Source of the DNA: Solea solea
Lineage: Eukaryota; Chordata; Actinopteri; Pleuronectiformes; Soleidae
Assembly: GCF_958295425.1 (NCBI RefSeq)
Contig: NC_081146.1
Coordinates: forward strand, 14,070,131-14,134,130
Reading direction: 5' to 3'
Length of the DNA: 64,000 nucleotides
Positions 12,863 through 25,100 of this stretch are shown one piece after another. The notes beneath the pieces were generated by a model. It ran no database searches. It saw only the letters and a program-made list of their open reading frames with translations, and was not told the origin of the DNA. Made by a program: the position numbers and the translations under genes. Position 1 is the stretch's first letter. Each line of letters begins with the position of its first letter.

Positions 12863-14088
12863 ATCTCTTGTGTTGGTGACTTCCCACCTTTTACCCCTCT
12901 TTTTTTAATATTAAATTATAAAATACATCGAAAACATGATTAAAAAAAGAAGCTGGCTTTGCGTGCTAAGACATTTCTGGGAAACTCCAGTCACATGAGT
13001 TCAGTTGTTCAAATTGTATAAGATCAGATAAACTGAAGTACACAACTGAGGTACAAGTACTTGATTTTAAACCACTATCGAGGCGGTTCACAGTTTGCAC
13101 TGAGGTTATTACACTCAGCTCAGCCACTCGCTAATGTGTAGAACACAAATTAAAGATTTAGGCATAACCGTTCAAAACAACAACAAAAAAATACACATCG
13201 TGGACTGAAGTGAAAGTGAAGTGGATGCGTGTCTGCATCACCTGACATCTACACTCATAATACTGATTTAAATCTCTCCATTGCACAGCCAAACATTTTT
13301 CATTTAAGCCAATTTGCTTCTCTTAATATCTGCAGATGAGGAGAAAAAAAAAACACTTCCCTGTGGCAGCTGTTCATTTTTTTCTTATTATATTATTACA
13401 ATGCAGCGTATGCATTAGTGGGTATGAAATAAGGGACTTAAAATGAATTGTAGTAGGACAGAACATTTCACTGATACTAAAATCTGATGTGCAACACAAC
13501 TCTATTACTCTGATATTTTATAGAAGTATAAAAATAGAGATAGGTTGAGAAACAGAAAAAAGATTTAAACACTGAGAAAGAAAATAAATACAAAAAAAAA
13601 ATAATGTGTGAGTTCCCGGACTAACTTGTACATCTAAATAATATTTACACTTTCATACATGCCATGGTCTCACAGTGCTTAACAAATAAAAATAATTAAA
13701 ACACAGACTATGAGTCAGTGACTCTAGTTGCTTTTAGCCTTTAGAATAACAACACTTAAGAAAAGCCTTAAGATCTTCAGAATCTATTGTCCAGGTGAAA
13801 AAAAACCAAAACCTAAATGCACCTTTAATGACACATCGTTTTGATTGTGATGAGATTTTGTACAGAATTTCAGTTTCAACTGAACTCGTTGCTGTTGAAG
13901 CTATTTAAGAACAAAAAAATAAACACAAAAAAACAAGGATGCATGCATAAAGCATGCATTTCAAAGAGAAAAGTTCAACGACAGCAAACAGACAGAAGAA
14001 TAAAAACAGTATGACATTACCAACCATAACCTTTAAATCTTATCTTTTAAAACATCAAAAATATTTCTGCCTCTATAAATGTTTAATA

Positions 14089-14118
14089 CTATATATATAT
14101 ATATATATATATACATAT

Positions 14119-14156
<38 letters not shown>

Positions 14157-14208
14157 GTGTATATGTATATATATATACATATGTATATATATATATATAT
14201 ATATACAC

Positions 14209-14247
<39 letters not shown>

Positions 14248-14288
14248 CACATATATACATATACATATATATATATATATCTATAGTA
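14089..14288. repeat. 200-bp (TA/TATG/TACA)n array
   Basis: Long runs of TA alternate with ATATGTAT and ATACATAT units, so the tract is largely self-complementary. It lies in the proposed mtss1 3' UTR, about 1.3 kb after the stop codon. All the Tyr-Ile-rich frames here come from the repeat. Confidence 0.9.
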
Positions 14289-15600
14289 TACACATTTGAA
14301 TTAATGTTGAGTTTTGACATGGCACATCATTACTTTGACTATTAGTGTTATGAGGAAACAATGCACAGGTTGCAATGGGGCTAATAAATGCAACAAAAAG
14401 AAGGATCTAATATATAAGGTCTAATATATACGTGTAGAACGCAGTGAGTTCCTCAGCGTGTAGATACTGCAGATTAAATGAGAGCCATAGTGAAGTAAAT
14501 GATACAAAATAAAAAGATCTATAAACACGCTGTTTAAAGATGTAAAACAGAGGGGTTTTGGCACAGTGGTGCAGGTGGCAAAGATGCAGAGAGCGGAGAA
14601 AGAAAAAAAAGCACCGACACACAACTTGCAAAATATTTACAAAACTTTAACAAAACAGAAAGTAACTAATCAACCGTGTGACGCTTCCGTCACACTGTCG
14701 TCTCCCAAGTCTGTCATCTGCATTTAGCGTTGTGAGGAGAGCTCTCTGTATTGTTCATACTCCTGCTCTGCTCCTGCCGTTGGCTCTGTGGCCCTTGCAT
14801 GTAATTTAGTGTTTGAAGTATTTTGATAACGCCGCGTCGCTCTCCCAAGTACGCAGCCGATGCAAATCAGCAGTTGTCAAATGGAGCCATTACTTTGTAG
14901 AGCACCTGAATATCGCTCTCTTGAATCCGCGTCGAATTTACAGCGGGTGACGTGTTCATTCAGCGAAGCCACTCTGTCGTTTACCCCTCGGCGATACAAA
15001 GAGGGTTTGTTTTTTTTACATGGACAGGAAACATCCACATTGTCCTTGTCCAACAATCTGTGTCTGGATTCCTGTGTTCTTGAAGGCATTCAGTGAAGTA
15101 ATGCTGCTCTGCACTTCTTCTCATGAACAAAAGCGTCCTTTTGTTTTACACAGCAATGGGCTCGGATTTTTATGTAATTGCTCAGTCCAAAAGCCTATTA
15201 TTTGTGCGTCTAGGCACGAAATTAGATCTTTTCCTTGTTCTTACACAGGCCCATTCAATCCTAACGCGTGCCTTAGTGTTCCACTTCACATCCAAATATT
15301 TACCTACCTTTAAGCTGGCTCTAAATGATTTCTGAGGGATCTCAAGCCACATTAGAACATTTGCACATTACATTACAATTTTTCCTCTCATGGCTTCTGT
15401 AGTGAGAGAGTCTCACAGCTGGAAATTTACAAAATGGGAAATTAAAAGGCTTTTGATTCTGTGCATTGTGTTTCTATCAGCAACACTTTTGTAAGGAATA
15501 TTCGTACTCTTGTACAAATAAAATAAAGCTGAAGCTGCACGTCTACGAGTCAGGATCACACTTCTCTTGTGACCCTCACCTCAAAGTCGCGACGTTGTCG

Positions 15601-16145
15601 TCATGCAATGCGTGGAGCAGAGCGATCATTGGTGAGGGTTCTCTTGAGCTTGACCCCCTTGCGAATAGCCACCAGCATGTTTCCATCTCCCCCTTCTCCT
15701 GCCTCCTCCCCTCCTCCTCCTGAAGGCCTACTCTCACTCTGTAGGAGCTGCTGGTTCAGCTGGTTGGGCAGTGGGATGGTGGGAGGGTTGGTTGTCGCCT
15801 GACCACTCCAGGACATTAGAGGCAAAGTGTTAGCATCTTCCCCTCCGGTATATGTTGGAGAATCTGGGCTCTCTCCTCCTCTTCCTCGTATCTCTACTGC
15901 ATTCCTGCTCCCATTCATTGCTCCTGCCATATCAGGCACTGTCGGGATTTGTACCGGGATGACAGGTGTGCGAATAGGAATGGGGCCTGTACCTGACATA
16001 GAGGCAGAACGGCGAGAGGAGGGTTTTGAAGGGGTGCGGCGGATTGTGGCAACCCCCGGTGTGACAATAACTGGACCATGGCTTGTAGAATAGGAGCCAG
16101 AGGCATTATAGGAGCTGGACCCAGAAAAAAATCCCTGACCTGAAC
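15601..16145 (-). CDS. mtss1: mtss1 exon 16 (last): VTPGVATIRRTPS block and WH2 motif
   Basis: Residues 714-893 and the TGA stop at 15601-15603. The exon opens with a Gly/Ser/Tyr/Phe-rich stretch (GQGFFSGSSSYNASGSYS). It then enters the conserved VTPGVATIRRTPSKPSSRR and GPIPIRTPVIPVQIPTVPD blocks, seen in human MTSS1 with minor changes. A Gly/Glu-rich spacer precedes the WH2 motif NMLVAIRKGVKLKRTLTND. Acceptor: gtttcgttgcag. Confidence 0.95.
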
Positions 16146-19100
16146 CTGCAACGAAACAAGACAAATGATTTCAGTCATTAACAGAGTGAATTCCAAAATC
16201 ATTAAAGAACTATATTATTATTATATTATTAGCAGCTCAATATATGAGAAGGAAAAGGAAAAACAATTACTTTTGGCCAATTACAGTAAATTCTAAATAT
16301 TCAAACAAATGAGTTCACATGAAAAGTTTCAGAAGTGAATTTGACTCATTCAGCCGCTTGACAGGATAAAAGCTTCTTGGCCCCACCTGCTGTTTCACTT
16401 CCCAAAGTATACACACAAATACTCCTCAGTCACATCTGATATTATTTGCTAAACAGAGCCAGTTTTCAGATGAAGGACGCAGCAAACAAATGATGTAACA
16501 TTATTTACTGGACTCAAGACCAAACAGAGGCAGAATAATAACGTCAACAAAAAAAAAAGAGAAATATCGAAACTTAGGAAATGCAGCTTCATAATTAATT
16601 GTGTTTTGCAAGGGAATTGTTGACATTAAGGTGTTATTAACACAACAACAACAGAAAGGTAAAAATGTACCTGTTGGGGTGGTAGGATAAGACCCAGAAG
16701 GGGTTGATGGATAAGTTCCTGTGTGGATAGGTGTTGGGGGATAAGGCCCCCCAGGATAAACCCCATGTCCAGAATAGACCCCCTGTCCAGAATAAGGAGC
16801 CGGAGGGCTGGGCAGTCCAGCTGTGGAGGCTGGGCGTTTGGTCTGGAACATGCGTCGGTAAGACTGACTGATGTCGCTGTTTCTGGGTATGGTAGAGGAC
16901 TTGTCAAAGTCAGGCTGCTGCTGCTGCGGATCGGGCTCCTGATCTCCAGCCATCGAGAAATAGTCATAATCTGATACTAAAAGGGCATAAAAAGAGAGGA
17001 GTTGGCAGTGTACTGATATAGAAGTGATAAGAGATTAGCATGTCCTTTTCAAAATGGTGTTGGACTGATTCTAAAATGAGCGTTACCCTGTGAAGGTATG
17101 GTGTCTTCAGAGCAGCAGGGTGTGTTGGTCTGAGTGCTGTAGCCACTCGAGCACTGGATAGAGTCTCTACTGGACCTCTGGGTGTCCAGTTCCAGACCTC
17201 TGGACAAGGCCAGAGTCAGTTCCTCATGAGCCGCAATATCACCAGCCTGTAACAATCACCCATTGAAAACAAGACTTGGTAACAGAGTCTCAAAGCCTGA
17301 CTGTCTGGATAATACAGCCAGGTACAATTCATCTAAGTCATTAAAATCATTAAGTACAACTCATTAGAGTCATTATATGGGGGTTTTAGTGGTGGGAGCC
17401 TCATTCAAGTGGTTTTAATGCCGTGACTGCAAAAACATCAGTCCTGGTGGAAGTTGAAAAAGAGGTCATCTGAACTTTAATTATAACAGCTGCCATTACA
17501 TGCAGACTGGCCTGTGTTTACGCGCTTTAACAAGCATTGGCACAAGGAGGAGGATAAATTTTAAATCACAGCACATTTATGATGTTTTTTTGGGGGACGG
17601 ATTTGCCTCCAGCTCCAGCAAAAGCACAGGAGTTTTCAAGCACAAAGTTGACATATGAGAAACATGTAAGTGCACAAAAGGTCTGAAATCATATGTGTTT
17701 AGTGTGTTTATATACTTTCTGGTTTGCAACAGCCACTGCAGTTCACTGAAGGAGTGCAGGGAGGAGCTCTCCATTTGTTACACTCTGTAGTCTCATCATT
17801 AAATGTCAATACTAATGGAAGTTAATATTGACATGGACATTGGTATTCTTATACTAATGGATGAGGAAATTACAACTGTATAAGATAGAGACTTAAGCTG
17901 ACCTTGAGTGGTGCAGCCACGGTCCTCCTCTTGTCTTCCACTGAGGTTGGCGTTTGTAGCGCCGCCCGAGCTGGTGCCGAGCTAGAAACCGAGGACGGGC
18001 CAGAGGTTTGGTTACCATCACTGTTCATATTACCATCACTGCATATTACAGCAGGAGTCTCTTTGTCTTTCTTCCTTCTTAGTGTGTTGACCATGGGTTG
18101 GTCATAAGGCCCTGGCTTCGCCCAGTCCTGTAAAGAAAGACAAGTGAGAAGTTCTTGTTAATACTGAAAATTTCTCTGATGTTTTGATCAGGATCTCTGT
18201 GTGTGGGTTTCACAATCTTGTAAATAATTGAGAGAAACTGATTAAATACATTAAATTATTTCACTGAAGTCAAATCCAGTTGAATAAACTGTGAATAAAA
18301 AAAAGGATGTTGCATCTTCAGCATCGAGGGGACGAACAAATGAACAGACCTTCCAGCTTGGGACTTGAGATGAAGGCATCAATGGGGAGCCCAGTGTGCA
18401 GTAGTTAGAGTAGTCTGGAAGCAAGGCTGAGGCGGGACGTGACCATGAACGAGTGGGACAGGAGGAGGAGGTGGAGGATGAGGAGGACGGAGGGAAGAAG
18501 GGGAAGGCAGTGGCTGACACTGAACCCAAACTCCCCCCATTGCTTTGCAGGTAGGGGGAACTGGCTGGACTGTAGTGGTCAAAGCCATTGGACAGCTGGA
18601 TGTGTGTGCATCAATGGGAGTGAAAACATAAACAAACACATAATGGGATAAATTAATGAACTGATAAAAAATAAAACAGACAACATCACAGAGGAGAAAT
18701 CATTCAAAATGACACAAAGATAATTTACAAATAAACTGATATTGAAAATGTCAAACAGAACAAAAAAAGGACACAAAAGATGAACCAAAACTAAAGAAAT
18801 TAATGAAAGGGAGTTCATAGATGTTCATTGGTTTGTTTATCATTTCTGTGGTGAACTTAAATTAGTGCATAGTACAGCCAAGGCTCACGTTAGGTTGTGG
18901 AGGAACTGGGGTGTTTATAAAGCTGAGGTATTATTGTGAAAAGATGAGCGGTTCATGGTGAATGAGTGTGCTTCACCTCGTCAGTGTGCTGAGGCGCAGT
19001 GGCAGCTGCCAGAGAGGAGGGGGCGCTGCAGTCACTGTGAAGCTGCCCAGTCTCTGATACCTCAGAGGAGCTGGAACTGGGACAAGGCTGGAACAGCGAG

Positions 19101-22100
19101 GGCAGCAGCAGCAAGCAGGCAATAAGAGGAGACCAGATAGAGGGAGAGAAGAAGGAGAAGAAGGAGGGGGTGAGGGGGATTGCAAAGAGAAATAGCAGCA
19201 GGTAGACAGAGAGAAGCAGTTTATTGGAGAGTATGGCAACTTTCCACAGATCTCAGCAGTTAGTCAGGAGTTCAGCCAAGTGACTTCAGTGTCAGTAGAA
19301 AGGGTGCACTGGAAGTAATAACAGCATTAACTGCATGAATATCAGCAGTGTTAGGTCAGAGCCATGTTAAAGGGAAGAACAAGCAAATTCTGCTTCTTTG
19401 GGATGTACAACAAACCTTCACAAATCCATGATTTTTAAAAGAATATAGTAGCATTTATATTCCTGACAACTGTATTAACATCAATACTACAATACTGAAT
19501 TACTACTTGTAGAGAAATAATATGTTTTTGCATTCTGCCCTGGAGAGAAAGACAAGGGCTTGGGGTCAGCTGCAGCATCCTTCATAGAAATGAGTATTGA
19601 ACGCAGATGGAAATGACAGAGATTCACATTAAGTGAATGCCATAGACTGGCTTTATTGAACTTGGCTGTAGTCTTGACCAAGTCCCAGTTAGCCCTGTTT
19701 TGCGATATGACTGTTCTTTTTCAAACATAAGCCAATGTAAGTACATAAAGAATGAGGCAATGAGGAGACCGTTTCCCAGGCCAGGCCTGTACTGAAAAGG
19801 GGTCAGGTACGGAGCTGCCAAACCACCTTTACTGCATCATAAAAACTTGGACTCTATCTATGCCAGTATGCTCTGGACAGCAGGAACTCTGGATGCTGGT
19901 GTGCTAACAAAATAGCCGCTCTCATGGTTGATCTCAAACCACAAACCCCACACAGACAATCTGCTGGATGACATGACGGGTAATTTTTTAAAGCCCTTTG
20001 TCGGATGGTTAGATAAAAGACAGAATGGGACCTGTTGATGGAGATATGCTCTAAGTAGCTATAAAACATTCTGTTGACACTACAACATGTGATTTCACTG
20101 TGATTTAATGAAAATACAACATGCAGTTCGCTCAGGCCTCTGCAAGTTTAACCAAACCACAGTCTGTCACAGCAGTCAGCTCTTTAATGGCAGGATGGGG
20201 TTGACCTGTTTGGCCCTGGGGCTAGAATGGAGGCAGACTAATTTCCTGTGAATTTATGCTATAATAATAACATTCAAATGACTTCACCATGATCACATAC
20301 TCTTAACTTTTGCCAGATAACTGCTGCTCAAAGTGGCTGAGGAGATGTGTGAGAGAAGCCTTGTTTGGATTGCTGATTCGGGGTTATCTTTCTGACTACA
20401 ATAACTTGTAAAATCATAGAGCACATGTGGTTTTTATAGTCTTGTCTCAAACATGTACGTACTTGGATTTAGAAGTGTGGTTAGGTGTGGTTAAGTGTGG
20501 GTAGCAGAGGGTTTTATTCTTACCTTTGTTTCAGCTGGCATAGGCGAGTATGACTTCGACGTCAAGTACTGGTCTTGCGATGAAGAAATGAATCCAGAGT
20601 CGTGGGAGGAGATGCTGGAGAGCCGACCTGGTGCCGGCTGTGGTAGCGTGGAGCTACGGTACCGATGGCGGGGGTGATGGTGGTGGAAAAGGTGGTTTGA
20701 GGAAGAGGAGGAAGAAGAGGAGGAAGGAGAATGAGAGTGGGAGCCACTGGATCCCCTGGAGTCACTACTGTTAACGCTGTTCAGACTACTGTGAAAGGGG
20801 ACGGAGTAAGGGATGAGGGAAAGACCAGAGGAAGGAGAGGTTTGGCAGTAACAGGCGGGGTAAAGAGAATCAAGTGCACCCAAAGAAATGGATTGCGGGA
20901 AGAAAGACGAGTAAGGAGGAGATTAAAGAAATAATGGAGAAGAAATGAAGGCAGAGGATTGGGGGGAATGTGGAGGAGACAGGGTGGGATAAAATTAACA
21001 CACCACACCAAGATGCAGCAAGCAGTGACTGAGGCCAATCCAGTCAAAACAACAAATCAAAACAATTTATGAGGCCCAAAGTCATAATGAGAATAATTAC
21101 AGGCTAGAAATCAAGAGATTTCAGGCCTTAGAGCCAGCCTTTTGAAATTATTCACACAAGACACATAAACAATATAATCATGGGTGTAATTACTGTAAAC
21201 TGAGAAGAAAAACAATTAACATTTAAAGAAAACACATGAACTGTATAGTGTAAAACCTATGCTATGGAGAATGCAAATAATATGTATCAAATCATGTACA
21301 AACGTGACCTTAAAAAGCACAAAAAACAGCCAAGTCATACTGTATATCTAATGTAAGCTGCTCTTAGTGCAATCTATCATGCACAACCATAAACACACAA
21401 ACACACAATGTACTGTATGTGCATAAAAGACCCACAACCCCTTGAGAAATGGCAAAAAGCACAAAAAGCAGGTAGAGGAGGGCCATGATTTGAACAGCAA
21501 CATAAAAGATCCATTGGTATAAAATGTCTCTAAACTTAAATACCTAGTTGTATTTTTTTTAGCCTCTAGTAAAAACATATCAGCGTGCCTTTCCTTCAAC
21601 AATGTAGTTCCAAATAAAGACATGCAGTTCAAGTTGTCTACCATAAAGCAGCTCATCCTGACCACTGGGTGGCAGACACTGAGTGGGCAACACAATTATT
21701 AGTTTTTTTCTTAATGTCTTTGTTTCCCACCTCTTTATGTTGATGTAAACTATCTCCAAAGAAGATTCATAAGTAGTTATACATTTGCTTATATGAGTGT
21801 CATGCTGTTATATGGATGCGGTATCTTGACCTTGTACTTATGATTATATTTTTGGGCAAATGTATATTAAAAAGGCAAAGACATTGTTTTGAAACATTTG
21901 TGGCTGAATTGCCGTAGGAACCTACCTGCACATGCTCGACTTTCTGGACATAGTGGTGCTGGGAGATGAAGGTGGCGTTTGATAGGACCAGCCATAGTCT
22001 GAGCCCTTCAGGTCCAAGATCACCTGAGTGGGAGGGACATGATAATCACACTTATTAGTGCTTGCAAAAATAGAAAGGCAGAATGAAAAGTTGAATAAAC

Positions 22101-25100
22101 ACAAAAATAAGACATACATAACCATAAGGCGTCATTTCACTTTCAGTTCATCTCACCTGTTCACTAGCAGGGGGCAGCTTGTGCGGGTCAGAGGTCAGGG
22201 ATTTGAGGTCATCAGAGATAGCCTGGAGATGGGTGACTTCTCCCAGCATAGAAATCTCCTCATCCTAAAATAATTAACATCAATGAGATCTGTGCAATAA
22301 TCCTGCACTTTTTCATGCAACTTTACATAATGAAAGGTATAAATCTTAAATAATATGAATATCTTGATAACATAATTTAATAATATATTTCCTTTTAATG
22401 TTCATGTTCTTGTTTAATCTTGTTATACTGCCTAATATATGTTAATCTCGCTTCATTGTTTATTCTAATTTTATTTTCTATTTGTCACTTCCTATTCCTG
22501 ACCATTTTGTTGTCTTTACAAGTGAATTATCCCGGTGTGGAATCAATGAAGTCAAATGTAATTTAATCTACTCTATGAGAAAAGGTCATTGTTGGCCTGG
22601 AGAAAAAAAATATAATAACATTGAAAGCATATGTTCCATTTGTTTGGGTTTAAAACTGCATCATCACTGCAGTGTCAAATTACTTTCTGTTGTTTTCTCT
22701 CTCTCTCTCTCTCTCTGTACTCACCACTACAGGCCGCAGCATAGCTACAAAACAGCAGAATCTCTGTCTCTCCTCTATAAGAGCCTTCCTCAGGGCCTGT
22801 TTCTCAGCCTCCTCCAGGAGGATGTATTTATCGCTGACATCCTGCATGGCACTGTCCAACTGGGGCTGGAAATCACCTCGACCTTGAAAGGAAAATGGAC
22901 ACACAGACAAACACAAAATAATATTTCAATATAGCCACGTTTATTACTCCACAATGTTTAAGATACTAAGACAACAAATCTTCCTTTGCAACAGAAATAC
23001 TGAAAAGCAGTGTTATCCCACTGTAACATGCATGAATAACTGTGAATAATATGACCATGTAACAATGACACAAATAGTAGATGCATTACTCCTCACTTTC
23101 TGTTCTGTTACTACTGCTCCACACAGTTTTCATTGAGGATTGTGTTATCTTAATTTGAATTTGAATTCCTCTGCTATTCTTTGGCTATCACCTCAGCATG
23201 AATGACCTCTCTTGTCGTGTAAGTGTCTTCTGCCTCTTGTTCGGAAGTGGCAAGAAGGTTATCTCCTTTAGACTAATCTGTGGCTTGTCTTTGAAAACGT
23301 CCATCGGTTTACAACAAGGTACTCAAATGTGAGAGAAGCCTTTTTGACTATCTCTCCAACACTCTTTGTTCAACACTTAAATTACAGGGTGTTTCTTGAC
23401 AAGACAGACATTGTGTATGTGTGTGTGTGAAGATGAATAACAAGAGTGTAAGGCTTCTACAAGACCATCTCTGTATTGCAAAATGAATTATGTAAAGTTG
23501 TGAATGTTTGAGGACAAACACAACAATTCCAAAATTATTGTTATGAAGCACTATGAAGGCCGTGGTGCAGTTTGTGGTTGCATTAATTTGTGTGTATCTA
23601 AAGTTAAGAGAAGATACCCTGTAGCCAAATCAAGTACTCTTGATTTGTGTATGGAGGCAGGACGGCTGGCGACTGCCCAAGATGATATACAATGGGCCTC
23701 AGAGCCATTATCTTTCCACTCAAGCTACACTTGCACCCAAACACAGTCTTGACTTTGGTACATCAAGGTTAAACCCACAGGGAACCACCCTGTGGTCTGT
23801 CTGTCTGTCGGTCTGTCTGCTCTTGAGTTTGGGCAAAGATAACAAATTGGTGTCTTTTGTTTAACATTGCATATCATGTAATGTAATGTAGTAATAAAGG
23901 AATGCAGATACAATTTCAGAGGCAAATTATTTCACCTCAAATGTAAAACATAAGAATGTCCATCTTATTTTGAGCCATCAGCTCTTTTGCTAGCCCACTC
24001 TATACATTACATGTGTGGGAAGCTTTGTTTCCACTCTTTATCTCTCCTGCAGCAGACCACAGTAAAAATGACAATTAACAATGGCGCCCAGCAGACGCAC
24101 TAATGCAACTACCGGACAAGCACACCGCATGGAAACTTTTCATTATACCCCTACCATCATCACATTAGCTAACCAGATTGAGAATGGACTTATTTTGAAA
24201 AATGCAGTTTTCATGTAAAGCTGCATCATTAACTGGTTTCAATGTTGTCTTTGCTATTGAGCAATGGACAATAATGGGGGAAAAAAAGTTGAAAAAAATA
24301 TTAAATGACATCATAGATGGTTAAGAACAAGCTCCAACGAGGAGAATCCGATGCACCAATAGTTATCACTACAATTATGTTTATATACACTATATTTAAA
24401 TATATTACATTTACAGAGGTCTAAAATACACAGGATAACTCTTCAAATAGACACCCTGCAACACTACAAATTTAAACAATAAAGTGTCTGTATACATCCT
24501 GTGTGAACAGTTCCTAGAAGTTAATGGTTGTTGACAAAGTAAGACAAACTGAGTTTCCATATATAGAGAATCCATTTGCCAAGCGTGGTTAAATGTCTGT
24601 AACGCTGGACTGGAGTGGAATGTGAGTTGTGTGTGTGTGTGTTCATTGCCGTTCCTACTATATTGCACTATGGAGACCACGACAGAGTTGATGGACTGTA
24701 GAAGCCAGACTGGAAAGTCCAAATTGCAACATACTGTATATTTTCAATCTCACTTAGATTCAAAGGCAGCTTATTGCGTGGACAAGATTTTGTGGAGCGC
24801 TGGATGTGCAAGCTGGACAAACAAATCTTACTTACTGGTCTGGTTCCCACAACAGGATCAAACTCATTACTATACGTGTCCCTCAAGGCAAAATTTATCT
24901 TTTTCCATTCCGTTGCTCCAGACGTTATTTGTAAGCTCGGCTGACAACTCCAATAATGTTTCAGTCACTACTTATATGCAGTTGGTTAATGGTATTGCAA
25001 AACTATTTGTCAAGCGAATCCATAAAATAATACTACTAACAGATCCAACAACAGAAATCAAATTCTTTGTGGTATAATCAATATTTCCCACAAGTATAGG

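Larger units (their letters stand above)
12830..15600 (-). other. mtss1: Proposed mtss1 3' UTR
   Basis: The stop codon is at 15601-15603. Scanning downstream on the minus strand, I saw no good AATAAA in the first 2.7 kb. Then comes an overlapping pair, AATAAATAAA, at 12853-12862. If this is the signal, the 3' UTR is about 2.75 kb, a length in keeping with other vertebrate MTSS1 mRNAs. The stretch has no long open frame and contains the large TA/TATG array at 14089-14288. Confidence 0.4.

Noticed and set aside
13954..14345. Long Tyr/Ile-rich frames on both strands
   Set aside because: They are translations of the (TA/TATG)n microsatellite.
22482..22934. 150-codon plus-strand frame
   Set aside because: It overlaps mtss1 exon 7 in antisense and runs through a (CT)n repeat; a shadow of the real exon.
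24622..25077. 151-codon open frame on the plus strand in mtss1 intron 6
   Set aside because: No recognisable domain, starts inside a GT-rich repeat, and lies wholly in an intron; consistent with a chance frame.
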